Shown here one piece after another: positions 47,880 through 57,475 of a DNA stretch of 64,000 nt; the stretch's first letter is position 1, and each line of letters begins with the position of its first letter. The notes beneath the pieces were generated by a model that was not told where the DNA came from, searched no databases, and saw nothing but the letters and a program-made list of their open reading frames with translations. This DNA is from Paraburkholderia unamae (GTDB taxonomy: Bacteria > Pseudomonadota > Gammaproteobacteria > Burkholderiales > Burkholderiaceae). Where the stretch lies: assembly GCF_003268775.1 (NCBI RefSeq), contig NZ_QLSU01000002.1, positions 186,001-250,000 of the forward strand, read 5' to 3'. A program made the position numbers and the translations under genes.

Positions 47880-48166
47880 CCGACGGCGGTAGCGTTAGCT
47901 TTGGGTTTACGGTTTACCGTATGTATACGTAGTAGAAGTTAACAAAGGGGACCTTTTTCTGTGGATAACTCCGGTTAACCGAAAAAGATCAGGCAGTTGG
48001 CGTCCGCACAACCGCATGCAAAGCATGTGCGGACCGCAGGCGCTTCGAAGAGTAACTTTTGGGCCTGGTTCGCGCCCCACTGAGTTACCCCGTTTACGTC
48101 CACACCGCGTCCACACTCGATTCGCTGTGAATTCTCGCGGTTATCCACAGATTCGCGGGGATAACC
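47880..48166. other. oriC: Putative chromosomal replication origin (oriC)
   Basis: Exact DnaA boxes at 47960-47968 (TGTGGATAA) and, in the opposite orientation, at 48141-48149 (TTATCCACA). Just left of the first box is TAGTAGAAG (47930-47938), a run of DnaA-trio-like triplets, followed by a short A/T-rich part and GGGGACC, in the order trio, GC-rich, box described for the bacterial unwinding system. The segment 47895-47990 is AT-rich for this genome. Leftward genes dominate to the left and rightward genes to the right. dnaA is not in the window. Position of the origin is inferred from these signs. Confidence 0.55.
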
Positions 48167-48205
48167 GGTTGCCGGCTTCTGTCTGACCTGATTCCCGCCC
48201 CACGC

Positions 48206-50212
48206 TCAAACATTGCGCTGGCGCAAAGCCCGTTGGAGGAAGCGAGCCGGATCGAGTTGATCGGCGAGTTCGCGCTCCATCGGCCACGGCTCGCCTTCGA
48301 GCTGCGACGCGATCAGCTCGGCACCGAGCCCGGCCCACACGAGCCCGCGCGAGCCGAACGCATAGGCGCCGTAAAGCCCCGGCGCGCGCGGCAGGTCCTG
48401 CGGCCACGCCCCGGCGAGGCGCTGGGCGTCGCGGCGGGCGGCTTCCTCGTCGGCGAGCGGGCCGAGCATGGGCATACGGTCGCTCGTCACGCAGCGAAAC
48501 GCCACCCGGCCGGCGAAGTTGCCGGGTGAACCGCTTGTGCCGCTTGCCCCGGCGAGTTCCGGCAGCATGTGCGCCACGCGTTCGAGATTCTCGATGTGGC
48601 CTGCGGCGCGCAGTTCGCCGCCCGCGTCGTCGACTTCGTAGGTGGCGCCAGCGAGCGTCACTCCGCCGTCGAGCGGCACCGCGTAGCCTTCACCGATCAC
48701 CGGTACGCGCAGGTTCGCGAGCGGACTGGGATCGACGAGCGTGAGCTGGCCGCGCACGATGCGCGTGGGCGCATGGGCGAGCGCGGCGGCGCGCGAAGCG
48801 TCCTGGGCATTCGCGAAGATCACGACGCCCGCCTGCGCCACGAGCTGCCCGGCTTCGTCGAATACCTGCCAATCGGAGTCATCGGCGTCATCGGCTTGGT
48901 TGCCCTGACCTGCGCGCGCGATGTGACCGATACGCACACCGAAACGTGTTTCGACCTGCGCGCCGGGCAGCGCCGCGGCGAACGCGCATTGCGCGCGGCA
49001 CAACGAAGCCGGGTCGATCGCGCCGCCGTGCGGATAGAACCAGCCGCCTTGCGCGAGGGCGACGCCGGCAAGCGCCTGAGCCTCCTCGCGAGTGACAGCA
49101 GTCACCAATTCGTTGGGATAGCCGAATGATTCGAGCGCGGCGGCGACGGCGCGCGATTCGTCGTCGGTGGCGAGATGGAGCAGGCCCGCGTGCGAGCGGG
49201 TGGGCGCATGGCCCGCGGCTTCGAGCGCTGCCCAGCGTCGCAGCGCATAAAGGAAGCCCGCGCGCGTGATGCGCGAGGCGCTGCTGTCGTCACGCGAAAT
49301 CAGCGGATGAAACACGCCGGCCGGATTGCCCGAGGCCTCGAGCGCGGGCGCGGCGTTGCGCTCGATGAGCGTCACGCGCCAGCCGCGCGCCGCGAGCCGC
49401 TCGACGAGCGCACAGCCCGCGAGCCCGGCTCCCACGACGATCGCATGCCGCTCGCGCAGCGCGAGCGGCAGCGGCGGCTCGTAGCGGCGCACGCGCCAGC
49501 GCGGCGCGAAGCGTCCGACCAGCATCGCCCACTTGCCGCCGAAGCCCTCCACCTTCTGATATTCGAAGCCGCTTTGCTGCAATGCGCGCTTCACGTCGCC
49601 CGAACTGCTCCACGTCGCGAAGGTGGCGCCCTCGCCCGCAATGCGCGCGAGCGCCTTGAAGATGGCGGGCGACCAGAGATCCGGGTTCTTCGCGGGCGCG
49701 AAGCCGTCGAGGTAGATCGCGTCGGCGCGCATCCACATTTTGGGAAATACCTCGAGCGCGTCGCCGAAAACGAGCGTGAGCGTCACTCGTCCGCCTTCGA
49801 ATTCGAGCCGGTGCGTGCCCGGCACGAGCATGGGCCACGCGTCGATGAGTTCGCGCGCGAGCGGCGCTTCGGGTGTGTGCGCAACGACCGCGTCGAGCAC
49901 GGTACGCAGATCGCTGGGCGCGAACGGGTGTTTTTCGACCGAGACGAAATGCAGGCGCTCGCAGCGCGCCGGGTCGTCGCGCCACGCGAGCCACGTGGCG
50001 AGAAAGTTCGCGCCCATGCCGAAGCCGGTCTCGACCACGGTGAAGATCCGCCGGTCTTGCCAGCGCTGCGGCAGGCCGTTGCCGTGCAGGAAAACGGCTT
50101 GCGCCTGGGCGAGTGCGCCGGACGTGCTGTGATAAACGTCGCCATACATGGGCGAATACGGTGTGCCGTCTTCCCGGAAAGCGAGCGTGGCGGGTGTCAG
50201 GGTGGCGGTCAT
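48206..50212 (-). CDS. mnmC: Bifunctional tRNA 5-methylaminomethyl-2-thiouridine biosynthesis protein MnmC
   Basis: A 668-residue two-domain enzyme completing mnm5s2U34 in tRNA. The N-terminal half is the SAM-dependent methyltransferase MnmC2 (VETGFGMGANFLATWLAW, DAIYLDGFAPAKNPDLWSPAIF). The C-terminal half is the FAD-dependent demodification oxidase MnmC1 (HAIVVGAGLAGCALVERLAARGWRVTLIERN; GNPAGVFHPLISRDDS; AYAFGSRGLVWAGLGAELIASQLEG). The start at 50212 (MTATLTPATLAFREDGTPYSP) is the family start. It acts on the product of MnmG, encoded at 16-17.7 kb. It is read towards the putative origin, against the trend on that side. Confidence 0.95.
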   Translation of the reverse strand: MTATLTPATLAFREDGTPYSPMYGDVYHSTSGALAQAQAVFLHGNGLPQRWQDRRIFTVVETGFGMGANFLATWLAWRDDPARCERLHFVSVEKHPFAPSDLRTVLDAVVAHTPEAPLARELIDAWPMLVPGTHRLEFEGGRVTLTLVFGDALEVFPKMWMRADAIYLDGFAPAKNPDLWSPAIFKALARIAGEGATFATWSSSGDVKRALQQSGFEYQKVEGFGGKWAMLVGRFAPRWRVRRYEPPLPLALRERHAIVVGAGLAGCALVERLAARGWRVTLIERNAAPALEASGNPAGVFHPLISRDDSSASRITRAGFLYALRRWAALEAAGHAPTRSHAGLLHLATDDESRAVAAALESFGYPNELVTAVTREEAQALAGVALAQGGWFYPHGGAIDPASLCRAQCAFAAALPGAQVETRFGVRIGHIARAGQGNQADDADDSDWQVFDEAGQLVAQAGVVIFANAQDASRAAALAHAPTRIVRGQLTLVDPSPLANLRVPVIGEGYAVPLDGGVTLAGATYEVDDAGGELRAAGHIENLERVAHMLPELAGASGTSGSPGNFAGRVAFRCVTSDRMPMLGPLADEEAARRDAQRLAGAWPQDLPRAPGLYGAYAFGSRGLVWAGLGAELIASQLEGEPWPMERELADQLDPARFLQRALRQRNV

Positions 50213-50617
50213 GAGGAACGCGAAGCCAGAGGTGAGGTTAAAGCGAGGAAGGAACGAAGCTGCAAGTCGCTGGAAAGCGGCTGAAAAAAGCACGCGGCGC
50301 GGCCAGGCGAGATCGCCGCAAACGCTTGCCTGACCGGCGTTTGCGCTTATGCTGCGTTGGCGCGGCGCAACGCGCGGCTGTCGGAAATCGTCCTGGCCGG
50401 GGGGATTTGCAGGGGCGAACACCCCAAAAACATCTGCATGCCCAAAAAAACCCGCAAAACCGGCGCGAAATCTTCGAAACCCTTGTCGTTATTGGGTTTG
50501 CGCTGCGCTATCATAGCAAGCGCCGCCCAGGGAAGCGGCAGCACGGCCGTTGTGGCGAAGCACATATGCTTGCCGCCGCAACGCGAAATCGCCGGGGTGC
50601 TCCGGGTCCGTTGCTGC
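50213..50617. other. Non-coding region upstream of the HU gene
   Basis: About 400 bases between divergent mnmC and the HU gene. Only short open frames occur, none with a ribosome-binding site or family-like sequence. A TATCAT-like -10 near 50510 was noted but has no -35 partner. Confidence 0.35.
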
Positions 50618-50645
50618 TCGACGGCGCGGCACGCGTCCGTATAAT
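50618..50645 (+). promoter_or_regulatory. Sigma70 promoter of the HU gene
   Basis: TCGACG (50618-50623), 16-base spacer, perfect TATAAT (50640-50645). It gives a start near 50652 and a leader of about 45 bases. Confidence 0.7.
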
Positions 50646-50696
50646 CGGCGCGTTCGCGCTGTTCGTGTCAACCTAAACACAGAAAGGAACTTCTCA

Positions 50697-50975
50697 ATGA
50701 ATAAACAGGAACTGATCGACGCCGTCGCAGCACAGACGGGCGCTAGCAAGGCACAAACCGGCGAGACGCTGGACACGCTCCTCGAAGTGGTCAAGAAGGC
50801 TGTGTCGAAGGGTGACGCAGTGCAACTGATCGGCTTCGGCAGCTTCGGTTCGGGCAAGCGCGCAGCCCGTACGGGCCGTAACCCGAAGACCGGCGAAACC
50901 ATCAAGATTCCCGCAGCCAAGACCGTCAAGTTCACGGCTGGCAAGGCGTTCAAGGACGCCGTCAACAAGCGCTAA
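50697..50975 (+). CDS. hupA: DNA-binding protein HU
   Basis: A 92-residue histone-like protein: [92 protein letters not shown]. The GFGSF and RxGRNPxTG arm motifs are exact. It bends DNA in replication, recombination and transcription. The start is ATG at 50697 with AGAAAGGAAC ahead. It is a single-gene transcript with its own promoter and terminator, and is placed next to the putative origin. Confidence 0.98.
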   Translation: MNKQELIDAVAAQTGASKAQTGETLDTLLEVVKKAVSKGDAVQLIGFGSFGSGKRAARTGRNPKTGETIKIPAAKTVKFTAGKAFKDAVNKR

Positions 50976-50997
50976 GGTATTACCGCTTTAAGTTGAC

Positions 50998-51021
50998 ACC
51001 CGCCCCTGGCGGGTTTTTTTT
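50998..51021 (+). terminator. Terminator of the HU gene
   Basis: ACCCGCC (50998-51004), CCT loop, GGCGGGT (51008-51014) followed by eight Ts. Standard intrinsic terminator. Confidence 0.9.
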
Positions 51022-51122
51022 CGCCTGCACGGTTCAAACATCCGTGCCGCACACAAGCAAACGGCGCCGCATTGTGCGGCGCCGTTGTTCGTTGAGTGCG
51101 TCGTTCCGGCTATCTGGAACGA

Positions 51123-52439
51123 TCACGGACGGTGGATGATTTCACCATGATCGTCGTGGTCATGATCGTGATCGTCGTCATCGAGCTCCCAGGACGGGAA
51201 CGGGTCCGCGTAGCCCCGCCAGGCGTCGGGGCCCGCCGCGTATTCGGCGTCGGTGAGCAGGCACGCGTCGAACTTCGCTTGCCACGCGTCTCGATCGAGA
51301 TCCACGCCGATCATCACCAGCTCCTGGCGCCGGTCGCCGACGCTGGCGTCGTCGAGCTCGCCCAGCCAGTCGGCGGCAATCTCCTTTTCGAGCTCGGCGT
51401 CTTGCGGCCACTCTTCGCGAGGCAGCGCGGCCCACCACGTGCCCGCGGGACCGTGACGGCACACGCCGCCCGCCTGCGAGAGCGTACCCGTGATGTCGTT
51501 GCGCGTGGCGAGCCAGAAAAAGCCCTTCGAGCGCAGCACGCCCTTCCATTCCTGATTCAGCAGCGCCCAGAAGCGCTCGGGATGAAACGGGCGGCGCGCG
51601 CGATACACAAAGTTGCCGATGCCGAACGCGTCGGCTTCGTGGCGATGCGTGTGGTTATGCGTCGGGTCGTCGCAATGGTCGTGATCGTGTTCGTGAAGCG
51701 AGGCGAGCCAGCCCGGCGCGCTCGACGCCGCGTCGAAATCGAAGCGGCCCGTGTTGATCACCTCGTCGAGCGCCACCGCGCCGAAGCGGCTCACCACCTG
51801 CACCGCGCGCGGATTGATGCGCGCGAGAATATGTTGCAGGTGCGCGAGTTCGTCCTCGCTCACGAGGTCCGCCTTGTTGAGCACGAGCACGTCGCAGAAC
51901 TCCACCTGATCGACGAGCAGCTCGACGATCGCGCGGTCGTCGTCCTCGCTCGCGGCCACCCCGCGCTGCGCGAGTTGATCGGCGCTCGCGTAGTCGCGCA
52001 GGAAGTTGAAGGCGTCGACCACGGTGACCATCGTGTCGAGGCGCGCGAACCCGTCGAGCGCGACGCCGTCGTCACCGGCGAACGTAAAGGTCTCGGCGAT
52101 CGGCATGGGCTCGGCAATACCCGTCGATTCGATCACGATGGCGTCGAAGCGCTGCCCGGCGCGCGCCGGGTCGGCGAGGCGCTGGATTTCGGTGAGCAGG
52201 TCGTCGCGCAGCGTGCAGCAAATGCAGCCGTTCGACATCTCCACGAGGCGCTCCTCGACGTGCGAGAGCGCCGAGGCGTCGCGCACGAGCGCGGCGTCGA
52301 CGTTCACCGAGGCGAGGTCGTTGACGATCACGGCCACGCGCAGGCCCGCGCGGTTCGTGAGGATATGGTTGAGCAGCGTGGTCTTGCCCGCGCCCAGAAA
52401 GCCGGAGAGCACGGTGACGGGCAGTGGCGGCTGGTTCAT
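51123..52439 (-). CDS. COG0523 (G3E) metal-chaperone GTPase
   Basis: A 438-residue GTPase of the CobW/ZNG/YeiR family. Walker A is GFLGAGKT (13-20), the metal-binding CxCC motif is Cys72-x-Cys74-Cys75 in NGCICC, then ESTGIAEP and the base-recognition NKAD. A histidine-rich stretch at residues 249-268 and a second His/Asp-rich tail suggest Zn or similar divalent metal handling. The C-terminal CobW_C domain is present. COG0523 proteins supply metals to target enzymes, often under zinc limitation. I see no Zur operator in the 147-base upstream gap. The start at 52439 matches [21 protein letters not shown]. Confidence 0.92.
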   Translation of the reverse strand: MNQPPLPVTVLSGFLGAGKTTLLNHILTNRAGLRVAVIVNDLASVNVDAALVRDASALSHVEERLVEMSNGCICCTLRDDLLTEIQRLADPARAGQRFDAIVIESTGIAEPMPIAETFTFAGDDGVALDGFARLDTMVTVVDAFNFLRDYASADQLAQRGVAASEDDDRAIVELLVDQVEFCDVLVLNKADLVSEDELAHLQHILARINPRAVQVVSRFGAVALDEVINTGRFDFDAASSAPGWLASLHEHDHDHCDDPTHNHTHRHEADAFGIGNFVYRARRPFHPERFWALLNQEWKGVLRSKGFFWLATRNDITGTLSQAGGVCRHGPAGTWWAALPREEWPQDAELEKEIAADWLGELDDASVGDRRQELVMIGVDLDRDAWQAKFDACLLTDAEYAAGPDAWRGYADPFPSWELDDDDHDHDHDDHGEIIHRP

Positions 52440-52586
52440 CGCAGTGGGGTGCAGAAAGTGAAAACGGGTGGGATCGGCGCGCGCGAAGGCGCGGCGTAAG
52501 CCAGCATTTTGCACCATGCAGGCGTGCGGCGCAGGACAGGCCCGCGCGGCTTTCGGGGCGCGAGCGCGTCTTGCGCGCTCAGCGCG

Positions 52587-53033
52587 CTACTGCATGAGAT
52601 GCCACTTGCGCAGGATGTCGGCGATCTGCTGTGCGTACTGGTCGCGCAGCGACGGCGTTTCGGAGTGGTACGCGCCCACGGCCGCCCACGTGTTGCCGTA
52701 CTTGTTCATCTTCTGCCGCAGATGCCACGCGGCGATATAAACGTTTTTGCACGGCTCCATGAGCGTGCTCGACGAGATGCCGTACTGCGAGAGCACGGGC
52801 AGGTGCACGGAGTTGATCTGCATGACGCCGTAGTCGGTCGAACCGTTCGCATTCCTGTGTACCGCGTCGGGGCGGTTGTGCGATTCCTGCCAGGCGATCG
52901 CGCGCAGGATGAGCGGGTTGACCTTCTGGTAGCGCGCGGCTTCGTCGAAACAGTCCGCGCGGGCGAGCGTGCTGGCGCTTGCGAGCGCGAGCGTGACAGC
53001 GGCGGTAAGCGTTGCGGACCAGACGTTTTTCAT
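52587..53033 (-). CDS. Exported lytic transglycosylase (IagB/VirB1-like)
   Basis: A 148-residue protein with a signal peptide (MKNVWSATLTAAVTLALASASTLARA-DC). The SLT domain has the catalytic Glu in LRAIAWQESHNRP and the GVMQINSVHLP motif, typical of the small lysozyme-like enzymes that open peptidoglycan for secretion systems, such as IagB. A Cys pair is likely disulfide-bonded. It lies about 540 bases before the T2SS operon but is read in the other direction, so a role in placing a secretion machine is possible but not shown. The start is ATG 53033. Confidence 0.9.
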   Translation of the reverse strand: MKNVWSATLTAAVTLALASASTLARADCFDEAARYQKVNPLILRAIAWQESHNRPDAVHRNANGSTDYGVMQINSVHLPVLSQYGISSSTLMEPCKNVYIAAWHLRQKMNKYGNTWAAVGAYHSETPSLRDQYAQQIADILRKWHLMQ

Positions 53034-53577
53034 CACAGCTCGCGCGAGGCGGACAATCGGTTAATCGAGGTCAGGCACCGGCGGTGACCGGACGGCGTGC
53101 GGCTGCGAGCCAGCCCGCACTGTCTGAAGGATGGCGCAATCTCGCGCAAGCGGGCGGGAATTCCGGCGAACAATGCGGCAATTCCCACATATAGATAGGG
53201 GAAAAGTGCGTTGGCCATCGTTCGGGCCGCTCGTATGATACCGGTCGCGTATGACGCGTCAAGCTGGCCATCCGGACAAGACGGTGCTCGCAGGCAACGC
53301 AAAATCGACGTCGCGCTGCACGCATCCGGCAAGAATTCTTACAAAAAGCTTGTGAGCGAAGCGAGCCGCGGCTCAGGGATTAGAAGAATTCCCCGGTGGT
53401 TCCTTTTTTGTGACAATTTCGACACGAAAAGCTGCTACTGTTCCATCTTTTGTTGACCAACGGACGTCCGGGTAGAGGAGAACCGGCGCCGGAACCGGTC
53501 GAAAAAGCACAGGCGAAGCGGCCTTCTGGCCGTACGTCGAGTACGAATGGCCGCGCGCGTCTGCCGCCGGCTTCGAT
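53034..53577. promoter_or_regulatory. Control region of the T2SS operon
   Basis: About 540 non-coding bases between the divergent transglycosylase gene and gspD. AT-rich sequence at 53310-53460 is the likely promoter zone. A GAGCCGCGGCTC palindrome lies at about 53362-53373. A long leader with several CCGG-containing stems precedes gspD. No confident -35/-10 pair. Confidence 0.4.
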
Positions 53578-55920
53578 ATGACATCCATGAGAAGAAATCG
53601 TATGGCTTTGCGCCGCGTCGCCACGGCGCTGCTCGTGAGCGGACTCATTACGGCGCAGCTCGCGCACGCAGCGGTCACGCTCAATTTCGTCAACGCCGAC
53701 ATCGACCAGGTGGCGAAGGCGATTGGCGCCGCTACCGGCAAAACGATCATCGTCGATCCGCGCGTGAAGGGGCAGCTCAATCTCGTCTCCGAAAACCCCG
53801 TACCCGAAGACCAGGCGCTCAAGACGCTGCAATCGGCGCTGCGCATGCAGGGTTTCGCGCTCGTGCAGGACCATGGCGTACTGAAAGTCGTGCCCGAGGC
53901 CGACGCCAAGCTCCAGGGCGTGCCCACCTACGTCGGCAACGCGCCCACCGCGCGCGGCGACCAGGTGGTGACCCAGGTGTTTACGCTCAAGCACGAATCG
54001 GCCAACAACCTGCTGCCGGTGCTGCGCCCGCTCATCTCGCCGAACAACACGATTGCCGCCTATCCGGGCAATAACACGCTCATCGTCACCGATTACGCGG
54101 ACAACGTGCGCCGCATCGCCTCGATCATCGCGGGCGTGGACTCGGCCGTCGGTCAGCAGGTGCAGGTGGTGCCGCTGCGCAACGCCAACGCGCTCGACAT
54201 CGCGCCGCAAATCTCGAAGATGCTCGATCCGGGCGCGATTGGCGCCTCGGACCCGTCGCTCAAGGTTTCGGTGGTCGCCGACCCGCGCACCAATTCGCTG
54301 ATGCTGCGCGCCTCGAACTCGCAGCGCCTCGCGGCCGCGGCCCAGCTCGCGAAGCAGCTCGACGGCCCGACCAGCATGCCCGGCAACATGCACGTCGTGC
54401 GCCTGCGCAACGCCGACGCCACGCAGCTCGCCAAGACGCTGCGCGGGATGCTGGGCAAAGGCAGCAACGATTCGTCGTCCTCGTCGTCCGGCAACGCGAA
54501 CGGTTTCAATCAGAGCGGCAACAGCAGCGGCAGCGGCACGTCGACGGGCACGTCCGGCACGCCGCCGTTGCCCAACTCGCTTGGCGGCAGTTCGTCGTCG
54601 GGCAGTTCGCTGTCGGGCGGTTCGTCGTCGGGCAGCAATAACGAGGCGCCGTTCCTGGGCGGCGACAAGGACAAGGGCGACGACACCAGCGCGGGCGGCA
54701 TGATCCAGGCCGACGCGCCCACCAACTCGCTCATCATCACGGCGCCCGATGCGGTGTACCGCAACCTGCGCGCCGTGATCGACCAGCTCGACGCGCGACG
54801 CGCGCAGGTCTATATCGAAGCGCTGATCGTCGAACTGAATTCGAATACGAACGCCAATCTCGGCATTCAGTGGCAGGTCGCGAACGGCAATGTGTACGCG
54901 GGCACCAATCTGTACACCGGCGGCGGCAACAGCATCATCAACGTGACGGCGGCAGCGGCGGCGGCGGCCAGTACCGGCGGCCTCGCAAGCGCGCTCTCGT
55001 CGCAGACCCTCCAGCAAGGCCTGAATGTCGGCTGGCTCCACAACATCTTCGGTGTGCAAGGGCTCGGCGCGCTGCTCCAGGCGCTCTCGCAAACGGCCGA
55101 CGCCAACGTGCTCTCCACGCCGAACCTGATCACGCTCGACAATCAGGAAGCGAAGATCGTCGTGGGTACGAACGTGCCGATCCAGACGGGCTCGTATTCG
55201 AATCTCACGAGCAGCACGGCGAGCTCGGCGTTCAACACCTACGATCGCGTGGACGTCGGCTTGACGCTGCACATCAAGCCGCAGATCACCGACGGCGGCA
55301 TCCTGAAGCTCCAGCTTTACACGGAAGATTCGGCCATCGTGAACGGCACGACCAACGTGTCGACCAATCCGGCCGGCCCCGACTTCACCAAGCGTTCGAT
55401 CCAGTCGACCGTGCTGGCCGACAACGGCGAGATCATCGTGCTGGGCGGCCTGATGCAGGACAACTATCAGGTCAGCAACAGCAAGGTGCCGCTGCTGGGT
55501 GACATTCCGTGGCTCGGGCAGTTGTTCCGCTCGGAAAACAAGACCCGCCAGAAAACCAACCTGATGGTGTTCCTGCGGCCGGTGATCATCAACGACCGCG
55601 ATACGGCGCAAGCGGTGACGTCGAACCGCTACGACTATATCCAGGGCGTGACGGGCGCTTACCGTTCCGACAACAACCTGATCAAGGACAAGGACGACCC
55701 GGTCGTGCCGCCGATGCCGCTCGGCCCGAGCCAGGGCGGTTCGCCGCTCAACCTGTTCGACCTCGACCAGATGCGCCGTCAGCAGGCGTTGGGCGTGGCG
55801 CCCGCCGCACCCGTTTCACCCACGAGCCCCGCGAACGCCACGCAGATGCAACCGGCCGATCCGGCGCAAACAACGCCGGTGCAGCAGCCGGCCACGAGCA
55901 CGCAGAGGGTGCAGCCGTGA
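53578..55920 (+). CDS. gspD: Type II secretion system secretin GspD
   Basis: A 780-residue outer-membrane secretin. A signal peptide (about 1-35, ending AQLAHA-AV) precedes the N0 domain (VTLNFVNADIDQVAKAIGAATGKTIIVDPRVKG), N1-N3 repeats and the C-domain with VPLLGDIPWLGQLFRS and the family end ..KTNLMVFLRPVIIND. A Ser/Gly-rich low-complexity insert of about 60 residues (from 54460 to 54650) lies in the N3 region. The longest start is 53578. A better-placed ATG at 53602 (after GAGAAG) may be the true one. gspE starts inside its stop codon. Confidence 0.95.
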   Translation: MTSMRRNRMALRRVATALLVSGLITAQLAHAAVTLNFVNADIDQVAKAIGAATGKTIIVDPRVKGQLNLVSENPVPEDQALKTLQSALRMQGFALVQDHGVLKVVPEADAKLQGVPTYVGNAPTARGDQVVTQVFTLKHESANNLLPVLRPLISPNNTIAAYPGNNTLIVTDYADNVRRIASIIAGVDSAVGQQVQVVPLRNANALDIAPQISKMLDPGAIGASDPSLKVSVVADPRTNSLMLRASNSQRLAAAAQLAKQLDGPTSMPGNMHVVRLRNADATQLAKTLRGMLGKGSNDSSSSSSGNANGFNQSGNSSGSGTSTGTSGTPPLPNSLGGSSSSGSSLSGGSSSGSNNEAPFLGGDKDKGDDTSAGGMIQADAPTNSLIITAPDAVYRNLRAVIDQLDARRAQVYIEALIVELNSNTNANLGIQWQVANGNVYAGTNLYTGGGNSIINVTAAAAAAASTGGLASALSSQTLQQGLNVGWLHNIFGVQGLGALLQALSQTADANVLSTPNLITLDNQEAKIVVGTNVPIQTGSYSNLTSSTASSAFNTYDRVDVGLTLHIKPQITDGGILKLQLYTEDSAIVNGTTNVSTNPAGPDFTKRSIQSTVLADNGEIIVLGGLMQDNYQVSNSKVPLLGDIPWLGQLFRSENKTRQKTNLMVFLRPVIINDRDTAQAVTSNRYDYIQGVTGAYRSDNNLIKDKDDPVVPPMPLGPSQGGSPLNLFDLDQMRRQQALGVAPAAPVSPTSPANATQMQPADPAQTTPVQQPATSTQRVQP

Positions 55921-57431
55921 GCACGCCTCACGCGCCGGGCGTGCCTTCGCCCCCGGCGGCCGCGGACGACGCGCAGCGCGAGCCGCCCTCGCCGCTCGCC
56001 GCTCGCCTCGTGCCGTACGGCTTCGCGAAGAGCGGCCAGATTCTCGTCGCTCAGCAGCGCGCCGACGGCCTCGAAGTGTGGATCAGCGAGCGCACGTCGC
56101 AGGCCGCCATCGCCGAGGTCGCGCGCAACTTCGGCGCGTTCGCGCTCGTGCGCGTGCCCGCCGACGAACTCGCGCAGGCCATCAACCAGGCGTATGCGCG
56201 CCAGGACGGCAGCGCGGCGCAGGTGGTGGGCGAAGTGGAAGGCGAAGTCGATCTCTCGCGCCTCATGCAGGACATTCCCGAGGTGGAAGACCTGCTGGAG
56301 TCCGAAGACGACGCGCCGATCATCCGCATGATCAACGCGCTCCTCACGCAGGCCGCGCGCGAGCAGGCGTCGGACATTCACATCGAGCCGTTCGAGAATG
56401 CCTCGGTGGTGCGCTTTCGCGTGGACGGCACGCTGCGCGACGTCGTGCGCCCGAAGAAGGCGCTGCACGGCGCGCTCATCTCGCGTATCAAGATCATGGC
56501 GCAGCTCGACATCGCCGAGAAACGCCTGCCGCAGGACGGCCGCATCACGCTGCGCGTGGGCGGGCGGCCGGTGGACGTGCGCGTTTCCACGCTGCCCACG
56601 GGCCACGGCGAGCGCGCGGTCCTGCGTCTGCTGGAAAAAGACGCGCAGCGCCTGAACCTCGAGGCGCTCGGCATGGCCGGCGACACGCTCGGCAAGTTCG
56701 ACCAGTTGATCGCGAAGCCTCACGGCATCGTGCTCGTGACCGGCCCGACGGGCTCGGGCAAGACGACCACGCTCTATGCGTCGATGTCGCGGCTGGAGAC
56801 GGCCACGACCAACATCATGACCGTGGAAGACCCGATCGAGTACGACCTCTCGGGCATCGGCCAGACCCAGGTGAACGAGCGCATCGGCATGACGTTCGCG
56901 CGCGCGCTGCGCTCGATCCTGCGTCAGGACCCGGACATCATCATGATCGGTGAAATCCGCGACCTCGAAACCGCGCAGATCGCCGTGCAGGCCTCGCTCA
57001 CGGGCCACCTCGTGCTCGCGACGCTGCACACCAACGACGCCGCCTCGGCCGTGACGCGTCTGACCGACATGGGCGTCGAGCCGTATCTGCTCGCTTCGTC
57101 GCTGCTCGGCGTGCTCGCGCAGCGCCTCGTGCGCCAGCTCTGCCCCGTGTGCAAGGAAGAGCGCGTGGAAGACGACGGCAGGAAGCGCTGGCATCCGGTG
57201 GGGTGCGATCGTTGCGGCCATTCGGGCTACTCGGGGCGGCGCGGCGTGTACGAGCTGCTGCTCATCGACGAGCCGATTCGCGCGCTCATCCATCGCAACG
57301 CGGCCGACGCGGAAATCTTCGAAGCCGGCCGCGCACAAGGCATGCGCACGCTGCGCGAAGACGGCGATCGCTGGGTCGACGCGGGCCGGACATCGCTCGA
57401 AGAAGTGCTGCGCGTGACGGGTGGCGCATGA
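55917..57431 (+). CDS. gspE: Type II secretion ATPase GspE
   Basis: A 504-residue hexameric ATPase at the cytoplasmic side of the T2SS. Walker A GPTGSGKTTT, Asp box, Walker B IIMIGEIRD, His box LATLHTNDA and a tetracysteine zinc site (LCPVC and GCDRCG) are all seen. The start is GTG at 55917, overlapping the gspD TGA (GTGA), which couples translation. The N-terminal 30 residues are Pro/Ala-rich. Confidence 0.97.
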   Translation: MSTPHAPGVPSPPAAADDAQREPPSPLAARLVPYGFAKSGQILVAQQRADGLEVWISERTSQAAIAEVARNFGAFALVRVPADELAQAINQAYARQDGSAAQVVGEVEGEVDLSRLMQDIPEVEDLLESEDDAPIIRMINALLTQAAREQASDIHIEPFENASVVRFRVDGTLRDVVRPKKALHGALISRIKIMAQLDIAEKRLPQDGRITLRVGGRPVDVRVSTLPTGHGERAVLRLLEKDAQRLNLEALGMAGDTLGKFDQLIAKPHGIVLVTGPTGSGKTTTLYASMSRLETATTNIMTVEDPIEYDLSGIGQTQVNERIGMTFARALRSILRQDPDIIMIGEIRDLETAQIAVQASLTGHLVLATLHTNDAASAVTRLTDMGVEPYLLASSLLGVLAQRLVRQLCPVCKEERVEDDGRKRWHPVGCDRCGHSGYSGRRGVYELLLIDEPIRALIHRNAADAEIFEAGRAQGMRTLREDGDRWVDAGRTSLEEVLRVTGGA

Positions 57432-57475
57432 TGCCTCACCCGACGGACTGCCAATAAGCGAGGGCGATCAGCAAG

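Noticed and set aside
48206..53033. Possibility of a genomic island in the mixed-strand stretch after the origin candidate
   Set aside because: All genes are core (mnmC, HU, COG0523, transglycosylase), base composition is uniform, and no integrase, tRNA or repeat borders are present.
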